64,000 bases of DNA from Gammaproteobacteria bacterium (GTDB lineage: Bacteria; Pseudomonadota; Gammaproteobacteria; SURF-13), in the NCBI GenBank assembly GCA_016195665.1, contig JACPZD010000035.1, positions 43,267 to 107,266 on the forward strand, given 5' to 3'. The notes below the pieces were generated by a model. It saw nothing but the letters and a program-made list of their open reading frames with translations, made no database searches and had not been told where the DNA came from. Below are positions 1 through 9,117 of the stretch, in pieces; position 1 is the stretch's first letter; each line of letters opens with the position of its first letter. Position numbers and translations under genes: made by a program.

Positions 1-347
1 GCCAGCAGCCAGAAGCCACCTCCAATGAGCGCCATGCTCAAGACATGGAAAGGCCCCCAATGGGGATTGGTGCGCCAGCCGGCTAGCATCTCCAGGATGT
101 GACCGGCATCGTGCGAAAACCAGTCGATGCCGGGGTAACGCCTCTGCAACCAGCCGGAGAGCAGATAAAGAGTGAGGGGGAAGCCGTACATCTCGGTGAA
201 CAGGGCCACGATGAACGCCGAGTAGGCGCCGAAGGAACGCCAGTCGCGCGAAGTCTTCGGCCGGGTGAAGCTGAAGGCAAAAATAATAAAAACGAGCGAG
301 TTGATAATGACCAGCGCCCACAGTCCGTAATCGGGCATGTCACTCAT
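1..347 (-). CDS. Isoprenylcysteine carboxyl methyltransferase-family membrane protein (3' end outside window)
   Basis: Open from an ATG at 347 to the window edge, about 115 residues visible. The start MSDMPDYGLWALV follows a GGAG ribosome site and overlaps the stop of the DUF2933 gene. The visible part has a hydrophobic helix near residues 9-25, a TEMYGFPLTLYLLSGW segment and an HVLSMALIGGGFWLL helix, the pattern of ICMT/PEMT-like integral membrane proteins found next to heavy-metal genes in proteobacteria. The catalytic C-terminal part is outside the window, so the methyltransferase role is family inference only. It is the last visible gene of the copA operon. Confidence 0.7.
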   Translation of the reverse strand, partial: MSDMPDYGLWALVIINSLVFIIFAFSFTRPKTSRDWRSFGAYSAFIVALFTEMYGFPLTLYLLSGWLQRRYPGIDWFSHDAGHILEMLAGWRTNPHWGPFHVLSMALIGGGFWLL

Positions 348-604
348 GCTTGTCTCCTCTATGCTGTTGATGGTTTCCAGCCTGTCCGCCTGAGCTTTCG
401 CTGCTTTGCGGGGCATGATTGCCATGTCCGCCGTGAAAAAAATGCAGCAGGGGACAGGCAAGCAGCAGCAGGAAAGGCAGAATGCCGAACAGATGCACCC
501 GGTGTTCCGTGAATAAGGAAGAACGCGACGATGGCGAGGAAGGCGAGCAGTATCAGTCCCGACTTGGAACGCAGCCAGTTGCCGGATTGTTGTTCATGTT
601 CCAT
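340..604 (-). pseudogene. DUF2933 small membrane protein, interrupted by a 1-bp frameshift
   Basis: Starts at MEHEQQSGNWLRSKSG behind an AAGGAGAGG ribosome site and runs into the hydrophobic stretch LILLAFLAIVAFF. There the frame is lost: the same frame goes on as low-quality sequence, while the +1 frame gives RVHLFGILPFLLLLACPLLH then FFHGGHGNHAPQSS, the usual DUF2933 C-terminus (second membrane helix, His-rich tail). Removing one base of the GG at 517-518 restores an 87-residue protein whose TGA overlaps the next start. It is either a true pseudogene or a single-base sequence error. DUF2933 proteins are small inner-membrane proteins of unknown role common near copper/silver genes. Confidence 0.75.
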
Positions 605-763
605 GGAGGCCTCTCCTTTTTTGCTTTGTGGTCTCAAACCCCCAGTGCTACCGGCGCGCTTCACCCCGGCGGGATACGAGTAGATATGCGCCGCCGCAAA
701 CGCGACGCCCCAGAGCAACAAGCAGCCGGCATTTTTCAAGGTATCCATATCCCTGACGTCACC

Positions 764-1018
764 TCACCGCAGTCTTTTGCTCCAGAATCCCCACGCGATT
801 CCATAAAGCGCGCCGAGCACAAAACCGACGGCGGTGAACAGCACGAACCCCGCCAGGAAAGCGAGGGGGCTGCCGGAGATCGGCCACGGGCTGACCGGCG
901 CAAGCAGGACGAGCAGCCCGAAGGGCGGAAACAGCACATCGAAAATGGCGCATAAGATATACGCCACACCCAGAGTCGTAGCCAGCGAAAACGCATGCAC
1001 TTTCCAGAAGTCATTCAT
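764..1018 (-). CDS. DUF5676-family small membrane protein
   Basis: 84 residues. Good ribosome site (AAGGAGGTG) before ATG at 1018. Two hydrophobic segments, about residues 10-42 and 53-75, connected by a Pro/Ser-rich turn, with a basic C-terminus (WSKRLR). The shape and sequence match DUF5676 inner-membrane proteins, which recur in heavy-metal resistance clusters; biochemical function is unknown. It lies downstream of copA in the same direction with small gaps, so it is probably cotranscribed. No metal-binding Cys or Met cluster is seen, so a direct metal-binding role is not supported. Confidence 0.7.
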   Translation of the reverse strand: MNDFWKVHAFSLATTLGVAYILCAIFDVLFPPFGLLVLLAPVSPWPISGSPLAFLAGFVLFTAVGFVLGALYGIAWGFWSKRLR

Positions 1019-1121
1019 GACACACCTCCTTAAATATTATTGGTTCCATAAGCGACGCGGCTACTTGCCTGGCCACCTGATGCTCCAGCATCTGTCCCGT
1101 CATTTCCTCCATCATCCCCAT
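1011..1121 (-). other. Short Met-rich open frame, probable gene remnant
   Basis: An open frame of about 36 codons reads MGMMEEMTGQMLEHQ near its start, like the C-terminus of the Met-rich protein at 4105-4563 (EMMEDMMEQMIEHQ). Its stop overlaps the DUF5676 start. It may be the tail of a lost second copy, or a tiny translationally coupled leader. Low confidence that it encodes a protein. Confidence 0.3.
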
Positions 1122-1162
1122 TCGTTTTTCGGGTATAGGTCTTTTTCCATGTGTGCCAAGCC

Positions 1163-3463
1163 TTAGCGGTTAGAGAGCCTCAAGCGCTTTAGCAGTGCCG
1201 AATTCACGATCACCGACAGCGAACTCAATGCCATCGCCGCAGCCGCGATAATCGGGTTCAAAAAACCCAAGGCCGCCACCGGGATACCGATGGTGTTATA
1301 GATGAAGGCCCAGAACAGGTTCTGCTTGATCTTGCGCATAGTGGCGCGCGACAGACGTATGCTCGCCACTACGTCGCGCACGTCGTCCTTGATCAGGACG
1401 ATGCCGCCGGTCTCCTTGGCCACATCGGAGCCGGAGCCGAGGGCGATGCCGATCTCGGCGACCGCCAGCGCGGGCGCGTCGTTGACGCCGTCGCCCACCA
1501 TGGCGACCGCCTTGCCCTGTTTCTGTAAATCCTGAATGACTTTAGCCTTGTCGGAGGGCAACACTTCGGCGATGACATGCTTGATGCCCAGTTCCCGGGC
1601 GATGGCTTCGGCGGTGCGACGGTTGTCGCCGGTAAGCATGATGACTTCCACGTTTTCCTTCATGAGTTCGGCGATAGCGTCCTTAGCCTCGGGCTTGAGC
1701 GTGTCGGCCACAGCCACGATGCCGGCGAGGGCGCCATCAAGACCGACCAGCATTGCGGTCTTCCCTTGGGCTTCCAGCCGCGCCATGATTTCTTCCGCCA
1801 GCTTAGGGTCAATGCCTTCCCGCTCGAACAGTCGGCGGTTGCCGAGAAGCGCGGCCCTGCCATCGACGCTGCCGCGGATGCCGTGGCCGGGAATGGCTTC
1901 GAAGCCCTCCACCTTCGGCAACACGAGTTCGCGGTGTTTCGCGGCACGTACGATCGCTTCGCCGAGGGGATGCTCCGAGCCGGCCTCCACCGCGGCCGCG
2001 GCGCGCAGGATCTCTTCCTCCGGCTGGCTATCGAGGATAATGATATCGGTGACGTTGGGCTCGCCGCGGGTGAGTGTCCCGGTCTTGTCGAACACCACCG
2101 TGGTGAGCTTTTCCGCGCGCTCCAGCACTTCGGCGCCGCGGATCAGGATGCCGGCTTCGGCCCCCTTGCCTACGCCCACCATGAGCGCCGCCGGCGTGGC
2201 GACGCCCAGCGCGCACGGGCAGGAAATGATCAGCACCGCGATGAAGGCGAGCAGTCCCTGCGGGAAATTGCCGGCCGCCCACCAGCCGAAAAAGGCCAGG
2301 AAAGCGACCGCCACCACCGCCGGGACGAAATACGCGGTCACTTTGTCGGCGAGGCGCTGCACGGCTGCGGTGCTGGCCTGGGCATCCTCCACCATCTTGA
2401 TGATCTGGGCCAGCGCCGTCTCGGCCCCCACCCGCGTCGCCTTGAAGCGGAACAGGCCGGTGCGGTTGAGTGTGCCGCCGATCACAGCAGCGCCCGCCGC
2501 CTTTTCCACCGGCATGGACTCGCCGGTGAGCATGGACTCGTCCACCGAGGAGTTGCCCTCCAGCACCTGGCCGTCGGTGGGAATTTTCTCGCCGGGCCGC
2601 ACCACCACGGTCTCGTCCACCATCACCGACTCGGCGGGCACCTCCATCTCGGCGCCGCCGCGGATCACGCAAGCAGTCGCCGGCTTCAGGTCCAGCAGCT
2701 TGCGCACCGCCGCCGAGGAGCGCTTCTTGATGATCTCCTCCATGTATTTGCCCAGCAGCACGAAGGCGATGATGACGGCGGAGACTTCGAAGTAGACGTC
2801 GCGTTCCTCGACCTTGACCGGCAGCACCTCGGGGAAGAACAGCACCGCGACGCTGTAGACGTACGCGACCGTGGTGCCGAGCGCAATCAGGAAATCCATG
2901 TTGATCGAGCGCGTGCGGATCGCCTGCCACGAACCCTTGTAGAAACTCCAGCCGCCGATGAACTGCACCGGCGTGACCAGCAGGAACAGCCACATGCCCC
3001 AGGTGAACCACGGCAGCGCCGGGATCGGCGCCCAGGTGACGATGGTGGCGCCGGTGGCCAGCGTCAGAAACGCCCCGGCACGCAGGATGGCGAGCACCAG
3101 CACCCCGGTGAGCGCAACCGTGACGCGGGTGCGCATGGACTTGAGTTCCTGCTCGGGGGACTCGAAGGTGCGCTGGCAGCCTATACTGCAGAAATAATAG
3201 GCTCTTCCGGCGCGTTCGGTCTTGAGCGCGGTAGCCTTGTCCACCACCATGCCGCAGATCGGGTCTTTGGCCTTGCCCTCAAGAGCGGGGCCAGCGGCGT
3301 GCACATGCGTCTTCGTGCCGCCCTGAATGAATTTTTCAGGCCCGGCTTCGAACTCGTGCAGGCAACGCGCCGAACAAAAATAATAGCTTTGGCCCAGATA
3401 AATGAAACGGCCCGCCGCCGTTTTTTCATCTACCGTCATGCCGCAAACTGGATCGGTTGCCAT
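1163..3463 (-). CDS. copA: Copper-type heavy-metal P1B ATPase with two N-terminal YHS domains
   Basis: 766 residues; ATG at 3463 after AAAGGAAC. Instead of the usual HMA domain it has two YHS/TRASH-like metal-binding domains (about 4-49 and 66-108, each DP-CGM then YYFCS-C). The core is complete: TGES 313-316 (actuator), CPC 415-417 in the metal-transport helix, DKTGT 459-463 (phosphorylated Asp 459), HP 498-499, GDGVND 657-662. YN at 722-723 and M744-SS 747-748 in the last helices are the Cu(+)-binding pattern of P1B-1 pumps. It should export Cu(+) (or Ag+) from the cytoplasm using ATP. First gene of a minus-strand cluster with DUF5676, DUF2933 and an ICMT-like protein. YHS-type N-termini are common in pumps of metal-exposed and integrative elements. 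Confidence 0.92.
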   Translation of the reverse strand: MATDPVCGMTVDEKTAAGRFIYLGQSYYFCSARCLHEFEAGPEKFIQGGTKTHVHAAGPALEGKAKDPICGMVVDKATALKTERAGRAYYFCSIGCQRTFESPEQELKSMRTRVTVALTGVLVLAILRAGAFLTLATGATIVTWAPIPALPWFTWGMWLFLLVTPVQFIGGWSFYKGSWQAIRTRSINMDFLIALGTTVAYVYSVAVLFFPEVLPVKVEERDVYFEVSAVIIAFVLLGKYMEEIIKKRSSAAVRKLLDLKPATACVIRGGAEMEVPAESVMVDETVVVRPGEKIPTDGQVLEGNSSVDESMLTGESMPVEKAAGAAVIGGTLNRTGLFRFKATRVGAETALAQIIKMVEDAQASTAAVQRLADKVTAYFVPAVVAVAFLAFFGWWAAGNFPQGLLAFIAVLIISCPCALGVATPAALMVGVGKGAEAGILIRGAEVLERAEKLTTVVFDKTGTLTRGEPNVTDIIILDSQPEEEILRAAAAVEAGSEHPLGEAIVRAAKHRELVLPKVEGFEAIPGHGIRGSVDGRAALLGNRRLFEREGIDPKLAEEIMARLEAQGKTAMLVGLDGALAGIVAVADTLKPEAKDAIAELMKENVEVIMLTGDNRRTAEAIARELGIKHVIAEVLPSDKAKVIQDLQKQGKAVAMVGDGVNDAPALAVAEIGIALGSGSDVAKETGGIVLIKDDVRDVVASIRLSRATMRKIKQNLFWAFIYNTIGIPVAALGFLNPIIAAAAMALSSLSVIVNSALLKRLRLSNR

Positions 3464-3526
3464 AGTTTTTTGTTCCTTTGCCGCGGCTGTACTCTTTGTC
3501 GTTACTTAGGCTTAGATTATAAACTT

Positions 3527-3729
3527 ATGATTAACTGGCGCCATATCCCCGAGGTGCGGCTGCTTGTACTGGGGCTTCCGCTGCAAGTGCTGTGGGAAAC
3601 GGCACAACTTCCGCTTTATACAGTCTGGTATCAAAAGGGGTGGGGCTACATCCTCTATGGCTGATTATCCCACCCCTCTTGTTGTGGTTGACGCGGCTGA
3701 TCGGACAACAGGCCCGCAAAAGTCAGTGA
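3527..3729 (+). pseudogene. Remnant of a small membrane protein gene (N-terminal piece joined to a C-terminal tail in another frame)
   Basis: ATG at 3527 starts MINWRHIPEVRLLVLGLPLQ, with an amphipathic then hydrophobic start and a W-rich segment ending GYILYG and a stop at 3664. A different frame then reads LWLIIPPLLLWLTRLIGQQA to a stop at 3729, a typical membrane-helix end with basic tail. Together they look like the two ends of a longer membrane protein whose middle has been deleted. Divergent from copA, so it may once have been part of the metal locus. No intact product is supported. Confidence 0.45.
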
Positions 3730-3801
3730 TAAACACATACTCGAAGCCGCACATCAGCGCCCCTTCTTTATAAAGTCACACACTCTTTGCGCGCTAACCC
3801 A

Positions 3802-4041
3802 TCACTTGCGCCTTAAATCATCGGATTTTTGCAAGAACTCCTCCCGATTGATCTCTCCACGTGCGTACCTTTCTTCCAGCACATCCAGGGCCTTGTCTTT
3901 GCCCTCGCGGGATTCTCCTCCGGGTTGAGATTTTCCCGAAAACAAATACTTCACCGCCGCCAGCACTAATAGTATGGGGATCAGCCAGAATAGAAGCATC
4001 CACACCCAGCCGATGCCCCAACCCATTCCGTAGTCCATCAT
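3802..4041 (-). CDS. SHOCT-domain membrane protein
   Basis: 79 residues, ATG at 4041 behind GGAGGGAAAGAGG. One N-terminal membrane helix (about residues 8-33, rich in Trp) is followed by a polar linker and a C-terminal SHOCT domain: LEERYARGEINREEFLQK (about 54-73). SHOCT is a short oligomerisation or docking motif; such small proteins are frequent in copper/silver clusters. Third gene of a minus-strand trio with the Met-rich protein and the DUF302 protein. No enzymatic motif; function unknown. Confidence 0.8.
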   Translation of the reverse strand: MMDYGMGWGIGWVWMLLFWLIPILLVLAAVKYLFSGKSQPGGESREGKDKALDVLEERYARGEINREEFLQKSDDLRRK

Positions 4042-4104
4042 CCTCTTTCCCTCCTGCGCGGCGAATAAAATCAGGGTAAGCGTTCTGCTCCAGCGGCATT
4101 ACTT

Positions 4105-4563
4105 CTACTTGGTTGTTTGCCCCTGATGTTCGATCATTTGCTCCATCATATCCTCCATCATCTCCAAGCGTCTTTCCATCCTGTCGTTATCCATCGGCCC
4201 CCCCATCATCATGCCGCCTCCCATCATCCCGCCACCGCCCGCAGCACCGCCTTTCATCTCCCCACCCCTCATACCGCGCATCATCTTCATCCCCTCGCGC
4301 ATACTCTGCATGTGTTCCTGCATAAGTTTCTGACGCTCTTGCGGGTCTTTAGCCTCGTGAATCTTTTGCATTTGAGCCTGCATCTTCTTCATCCGCTCCT
4401 GCATCTGGTCCATTCGTTTGTCCGTATCCATGCTGGACTTACCCTCGGCTACCGGCGGCTTGCCTTCTTTATCAGTATCTGGATGATGCTCATCCACCGC
4501 AAAAGAGGCGGACGCGAACATCCCAACAATAATCGCTGCGGCATATAACTTCAGTGTATTCAT
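4105..4563 (-). CDS. Periplasmic Met-rich protein, possible copper/silver-binding protein
   Basis: 152 residues with a clear signal peptide (MNTLKLYAAAIIVGMFASASFA, cleavage near residue 22). The mature part is highly charged and Met-rich: helical MDQMQERMKKMQAQMQ, then HMQSMREGMKMMRGMRGG, a Gly/Met stretch GGGGMMGGGMMMGG and a coiled-coil end LEMMEDMMEQMIEHQG. Many Met pairs plus His residues are typical of soft-metal binding in periplasmic copper or silver proteins. Good ribosome site (AAGGAGAATGTT). Lies between the SHOCT and DUF302 genes on the same strand. Metal binding is inferred from composition, not from a named domain. Confidence 0.7.
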   Translation of the reverse strand: MNTLKLYAAAIIVGMFASASFAVDEHHPDTDKEGKPPVAEGKSSMDTDKRMDQMQERMKKMQAQMQKIHEAKDPQERQKLMQEHMQSMREGMKMMRGMRGGEMKGGAAGGGGMMGGGMMMGGPMDNDRMERRLEMMEDMMEQMIEHQGQTTK

Positions 4564-4587
4564 AACATTCTCCTTTCAGTTTCAGTA

Positions 4588-4977
4588 TCAAGATATGATA
4601 TTGTCTCGTACCCGCTCCAGACGCGCCTTTACCTCTTCGCCCACGACATGTAGATCAAGGTTGTCTGACAGTTGCAGTACCGCGGCCGGGTCCATAAAGG
4701 CCACTGTAATCTTTTTGTCCGCTTCTTCTCTCACGACCACATTGCATGGCAACAACAACCCGACGTCTGGATCAGCTTCCAGCGCGCGATGTGCCAGCGG
4801 CGGGTTACAGGCGCCCAGAATCCGATAAGACCGCCGTTCGATGCCCAATTTGGCCTTGAGCGTGGCCTGCACATCAATATCGGTCAGTACTCCAAAGCCT
4901 TCGTTCTTCAAGGCTTCCGTAACTTTGCTAACCGCCGCATCAAACGGCATGTCGAGTTGAACGCTAAAACCATACAT
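4588..4977 (-). CDS. DUF302 protein
   Basis: 129 residues from the ATG at 4977, which has an AGGGAGAA ribosome site; an upstream in-frame ATG at 5094 overlaps the FNR site and is less likely. The fold is the small alpha/beta DUF302 domain: [19 protein letters not shown] at the start, [13 protein letters not shown] in the centre (conserved CNPxLA), then [14 protein letters not shown]302 proteins often accompany sulfur or metal genes in bacteria; one shared guess is ligand binding by the central Cys/Asn loop. Divergent from ppsA with a perfect FNR box between them, so it is probably oxygen-regulated. Confidence 0.8.
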   Translation of the reverse strand: MYGFSVQLDMPFDAAVSKVTEALKNEGFGVLTDIDVQATLKAKLGIERRSYRILGACNPPLAHRALEADPDVGLLLPCNVVVREEADKKITVAFMDPAAVLQLSDNLDLHVVGEEVKARLERVRDNIIS

Positions 4978-5070
4978 AAAAAATTTCTCCCTTCTACGTG
5001 AACCATGAAATGCAGGTATATTTTGCTTTAGCCTGGTTGATAAGATAAACCTCAGGTCACGTATCTTTCC

Positions 5071-5112
5071 TTGATCTATATCAAGCTTATACACGTTCAG
5101 TTACCCTAGAAT
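5071..5112. promoter_or_regulatory. FNR box and class-II style promoter between the DUF302 gene and ppsA
   Basis: TTGATCTATATCAA at 5071-5084 matches the FNR consensus TTGAT-N4-ATCAA exactly. A -10-like TAGAAT at 5107-5112 is centred 32 bp from the box centre, which puts the box at -41.5, the position of an FNR-activated class-II promoter for ppsA (predicted transcript start near 5119). On the other strand a weaker TATCTT (5042-5047) lies at almost the same spacing and could serve the DUF302 gene. Confidence 0.75.
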
Positions 5113-5165
5113 CACCGCCACGCATGCAATTACTGATTGTTTTGTAAGGACTTTAGGAGCGCGAG

Positions 5166-7571
5166 ATGCCCGACTTTATCCGCTGGTTTGAGAACATCAC
5201 ACTGCAAGATTTGCCTCTGGTGGGAGGAAAGAATGCCTCGCTCGGAGAGATGTACGGCGCGCTCGCTCCCCTAGGGGTAAAGATACCCAACGGCTTCGCC
5301 ATCACAGCATACGCCTATTGGCACACGCTCGGTAGCGCAGGGGTGCGCGGTGAATTGCAGTCTCTGCTGGCAGGCCTTAACAAACAGGACGTGGCCGAAC
5401 TCGCACGGCGGGGAGCGTTGGCGCGCGATCTCATTCGCGGCGCCGGAATACCCGGCGATTTATGGTCGGAAATCCGCACCGCCTATGATGGTCTTTGTAC
5501 GCAATATAGCGCACACACCGATGTGGCCGTGCGTTCCTCGGCCACCGCCGAAGACCTGCCCGGCGCATCCTTTGCCGGTCAACAGGAGAGCTATCTCAAC
5601 ATCCGGGGTTATGCCGCGTTGCGTGACGCGTGCAGCAAATGTTTCGCCAGTCTTTTTACGGATCGCGCCATCTCTTACCGTATGGACCAAGGTTTCGATC
5701 ACCTTCAGGTCGCTCTTTCCATCGGGGTGCAAAAGATGGTGCGCTCCGATTTGGCCGCGAGCGGGGTGATCTTCACGCTGGATACCGAGACCGGTTTCCG
5801 TGATGTCGTGTTTATCACCGGCGCCTATGGACTAGGCGAAAACATTGTACAAGGCGCTGTGGACCCCGACGAGTTTTATGTCTTTAAGCCCACCTTCAAG
5901 ACAGGTCACCGGTCTATCATCCGGCGGCGCCTGGGGGCGAAACAGTTGCGCATGGTCTATGCCGAGGGGGGCGTAGGCGCCTCCACCCGCAACCTCAACG
6001 TGCCGGAGGCCGAGCGCGGAAGTTTCTGCATCACGGACGATGAGATACTCACGCTCAGCGACTACGCACTCAAGATTGAAGATCACTACAGCCACAAGTC
6101 GGGCAAGGACCAGCCTATGGACATCGAGTGGGCCAAGGACGGCATCACCGGCGAACTATTTGTTGTACAGGCCAGGCCCGAGACCGTGCAGTCGCTGCGG
6201 CGCGGCGATGTCCTGGAAACCTATGTATTGGAAGAACAGGGCAAGCTGTTGTTGCAAGGCAAGAGTGTGGGTCAGAAGATCGGGGCGGGCGCGGCGCGTG
6301 TCATCACCCGTCTCGATCACCTCGCGGAGTTTCAAGCCGGTGAAGTGCTGGTCGCGGAAACGACCACGCCGGACTGGGAACCTGTGATGAAACGGGCGTC
6401 CGCCGTCATCACCAGCCGCGGGGGCCGTACCTGCCACGCCGCGATCGTCGCGCGCGAACTCAGCATCCCCGCCGTGGTAGGCGCTGAAAACGCGACCCAG
6501 GCGCTAAAAAGCGGCGAACCCATTACGGTGTCGTGCGCAAACGGCGATGTTGGATATATTTATCAGGGCAATCTCAAATACCGTATCGAACGCACAGAGT
6601 TGACCGGCCTGGCACGTCCGCGTACCCGGATCATGATGAATCTCGCGGACCCCGACCAGGCGTTCGCGCTCTCTTTTATTCCCAACGACGGCGTCGGCCT
6701 TGCGCGCATTGAGTTCATCATTAACAACAGTATAAAGATACATCCGATGGCGCTGGTACACCCGGAGCGCGTAACCGAACGCCGCGCGCGTAAAGAGATC
6801 GAACGCCTCACAGCCGCCTACGAGGACAAGACAGAGTACTTCGTTGCAAGATTGGCCGAAGCGGTCGCCACGATCGCAGCGGCATTTTATCCAAAACCGG
6901 TCATCGTGCGCTTATCCGATTTCAAATCCAATGAATACGCGAGTTTGATCGGCGGCAAGGACTTCGAGCCTGCGGAAGAAAATCCCATGCTTGGATTTCG
7001 CGGCGCGGCGCGCTACACCCATCCTGCCTATGCGGAAGGGTTCGCGCTGGAGTGCCGCGCGCTCAAGCGCGTGCGCGATGAGATGGGCCTTGTCACTGTC
7101 AAACTCATGATCCCCTTCTGCCGCACGGTTGCAGAAGGCGAGCGCGTACTGGCCGGACTTGCCGGACACGGACTCAAGCGAGGTGAAAATGGGCTGGAGG
7201 TGTATGTGATGTGCGAGATACCGAATAATATCTTCCAGGTTGATGCCTTCGCTGCACTCTTCGACGGTTTTTCCATCGGCTCCAACGACCTCACCCAGCT
7301 CATCCTCGGCGTAGACCGGGATTCCGCATTGGTCGCCTTTGATTTCGATGAACGCGACGAGGGTGTGTTGGAAGCGATGCGCCTTGCCGTAGAAGGCGCG
7401 CGCCGCAATAAACGTCATTCCGGCATCTGCGGACAGGCGCCGTCGGACTATCCCGAAATCACGGAATACCTGGTGCGCTTAGGCATTGATTCCATATCGC
7501 TCAATCCTGACATGGTACTCAAGACCACGCTGCGCGTGCTGGATTTGGAGAAGCAGCTTGGTACAAAATAG
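5166..7571 (+). CDS. ppsA: Phosphoenolpyruvate synthase
   Basis: 801 residues, close to the usual 790-800; ATG at 5166 after GGAGCGCGAG. N-terminal nucleotide-binding domain starts at LVGGKNASLGEM and carries the AVRSSATAEDLPGASFAGQQ loop (about 121-140). The swivelling domain has the phosphohistidine motif GGRTCHAAIVAR with His 424. The C-terminal PEP/pyruvate barrel contains SIGSNDLTQLILGVDRD and the GICGQAPSD loop. It makes PEP from pyruvate and ATP, releasing AMP and phosphate, the entry to gluconeogenesis. It stands alone behind an FNR-type promoter, suggesting a role in low-oxygen carbon metabolism. Pyruvate phosphate dikinase is excluded by length and domain order. Confidence 0.95.
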   Translation: MPDFIRWFENITLQDLPLVGGKNASLGEMYGALAPLGVKIPNGFAITAYAYWHTLGSAGVRGELQSLLAGLNKQDVAELARRGALARDLIRGAGIPGDLWSEIRTAYDGLCTQYSAHTDVAVRSSATAEDLPGASFAGQQESYLNIRGYAALRDACSKCFASLFTDRAISYRMDQGFDHLQVALSIGVQKMVRSDLAASGVIFTLDTETGFRDVVFITGAYGLGENIVQGAVDPDEFYVFKPTFKTGHRSIIRRRLGAKQLRMVYAEGGVGASTRNLNVPEAERGSFCITDDEILTLSDYALKIEDHYSHKSGKDQPMDIEWAKDGITGELFVVQARPETVQSLRRGDVLETYVLEEQGKLLLQGKSVGQKIGAGAARVITRLDHLAEFQAGEVLVAETTTPDWEPVMKRASAVITSRGGRTCHAAIVARELSIPAVVGAENATQALKSGEPITVSCANGDVGYIYQGNLKYRIERTELTGLARPRTRIMMNLADPDQAFALSFIPNDGVGLARIEFIINNSIKIHPMALVHPERVTERRARKEIERLTAAYEDKTEYFVARLAEAVATIAAAFYPKPVIVRLSDFKSNEYASLIGGKDFEPAEENPMLGFRGAARYTHPAYAEGFALECRALKRVRDEMGLVTVKLMIPFCRTVAEGERVLAGLAGHGLKRGENGLEVYVMCEIPNNIFQVDAFAALFDGFSIGSNDLTQLILGVDRDSALVAFDFDERDEGVLEAMRLAVEGARRNKRHSGICGQAPSDYPEITEYLVRLGIDSISLNPDMVLKTTLRVLDLEKQLGTK

Positions 7572-7578
7572 GTTCCGC

Positions 7579-7601
7579 GTGGGCACATGCTACGTGCCCA
7601 C
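7579..7601. terminator. Hairpin between convergent ppsA and AsmA-like gene
   Basis: Perfect 8-bp arms GTGGGCAC (7579-7586) and GTGCCCAC (7594-7601) with a 7-nt loop, just after the ppsA stop. No strong T-run follows on either strand, so it may be a weak or bidirectional terminator. Confidence 0.4.
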
Positions 7602-7607
7602 CTGACT

Positions 7608-9035
7608 TCATTTCGGCGGCGCCACCGAGCCGGCGTAGAACACTTCGCAGCGCCCGCCATCGAAGAGGCCCCTCGTCTGCTTGAGCAGCTCAAGCACCGG
7701 CCCCGCGAGGGACATCAGGACGCTCGGCTTCTCCACCACCGGTTTCCGGAAGGGGCCGCGGATCTTCTGCTGCACCTTGGGGCACCCCTTTCCGTCAATC
7801 AGCGCCACGGTCACGTCGTCGAACCGTTCGTTGACGAAATCGAGCCTTCCCTTGAGGGCGATCCGGTTTTCGTTCGTCGCCATCGCCACGTCCTTCGCCT
7901 GCGCCACGCCGCGCTCGACCTTCCAGTCGGAGACGAGCTTGCGGATCCTGCTGCTGCCCCCCGATCCCTGGAAGATGCTCGCGAAGCCGTACCCCTTCGT
8001 GACCGCCAGGCCGAAGGGACCGGCGAAGAAGACGGCGCCTACGTCCACGAGGTTAAAGTTCTGGCTGGACTCAAACCGGGAGAGCTCGCGGTCGAGATCG
8101 GTGCCGGCGAGCGTGAGGTTCTCACCCCGAAGGGAGAACTCTCCATCCGTGGTGCGCTTCATCTCGTTCGCGGTCTTTCCCTGCATCGACAGGTTCGCGG
8201 AGAAGTCCATCGCCCCTTCCGCGACCTTCTTCGGTGACGGGGCCTTGAGGAACTCCTCGAAACGGAACCCCGACAGGGAGTAGCGGGCGTGGAAGAGAGG
8301 AACGGGCCCCGAAAAGTCCGCCCGGATGTTTCCCAATCCCTGCCCGCCGAAGATTCGCATCGTGACCGGCTTGAGGTCGAAGACCCCATCCTTCCCGTCG
8401 ACCGAGAATTTCAAGTCGGACGCCGCGAAGTCCTTTGTCCGGATCTCCCCGCAGGCGAACTCCGCCGTAAGGGAAAGGTACTTCAAGAGGTCCGAACTTT
8501 TCCCTCGCGAGAGCCGCAGGCGGCTCACGTCCAGGCTGCAGTCTCCGGCCTCGAATCCTTCCCCGGATTGTTTGTCCGCGTAGAGGAGAGTTCCATCCGA
8601 GAGAGAAACTTTCGCCAAGTCCAGGGCAGGGAACGTCCCTCCGGCCTCCTCCGGTTTTTCGAAGTTGAACTTACCTTCGCGGTCTCGCTCGATGGAGATC
8701 CTGGGGCGTTTCAACGCGATCCTTCCGATCCGAACTTCCTTGTGGAGAAGAGGGAGGAGAGCGATCTCAAGACTGGCTTCCTTCGCGGAGGCGATGTCTG
8801 CCCCCCGGTTCCGGATGTGCACGTCACTCAGCGTGACGTGGAAGGACGGGAAGAAACCTATCTCCAGTCTATCCTCGATGTGAACTTCCATCCCCGAGGC
8901 TTTGGAGGCGGCCATCTCCAACTGGGGCTTGTAGGCATTGGCATCCACGAAAAGAAGCAGTACCACTGCGACGAGGATGAGGAGCCCAACGAGCCCGCCG
9001 ACGGCGAGGAGGATGATTTTCAGTGTTTTTGACAT
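7608..9035 (-). CDS. AsmA-family inner-membrane/periplasmic protein
   Basis: 475 residues. An N-terminal membrane anchor (about 7-30: IILLAVGGLVGLLILVAVV) is followed by the AsmA signature VDANAYKPQLEMAASKASG and a long beta-rich periplasmic part (DVHIRNRGADIASAKEASLE). AsmA-family proteins are linked to outer-membrane assembly or lipid transport across the periplasm. It is shorter than the large AsmA/TamB proteins and has the C-terminal KGRLDFVNERFDDVTVALID repeat style. Codon use (many ctc, ttc, aag, and Arg agg) looks different from the neighbours, and it sits alone between ppsA and the dehydrogenase, so recent transfer is possible. Confidence 0.75.
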   Translation of the reverse strand: MSKTLKIILLAVGGLVGLLILVAVVLLLFVDANAYKPQLEMAASKASGMEVHIEDRLEIGFFPSFHVTLSDVHIRNRGADIASAKEASLEIALLPLLHKEVRIGRIALKRPRISIERDREGKFNFEKPEEAGGTFPALDLAKVSLSDGTLLYADKQSGEGFEAGDCSLDVSRLRLSRGKSSDLLKYLSLTAEFACGEIRTKDFAASDLKFSVDGKDGVFDLKPVTMRIFGGQGLGNIRADFSGPVPLFHARYSLSGFRFEEFLKAPSPKKVAEGAMDFSANLSMQGKTANEMKRTTDGEFSLRGENLTLAGTDLDRELSRFESSQNFNLVDVGAVFFAGPFGLAVTKGYGFASIFQGSGGSSRIRKLVSDWKVERGVAQAKDVAMATNENRIALKGRLDFVNERFDDVTVALIDGKGCPKVQQKIRGPFRKPVVEKPSVLMSLAGPVLELLKQTRGLFDGGRCEVFYAGSVAPPK

Positions 9036-9117
9036 TAACCGGATCAGGTTTATCGGTAGAGTCTGAATCGCCTTCTAATGGGGCAGGCGGCCAAGAACAC
9101 GTTCACGGTGGGGCACA

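Noticed and set aside
1577..3664. A 695-codon open frame opposite copA
   Set aside because: It is the antisense of a complete, well-conserved copper ATPase and is rich in His, Arg and Gly as expected for shadow frames of GC-rich DNA. Only its last ~45 codons (from ATG 3527) look real.
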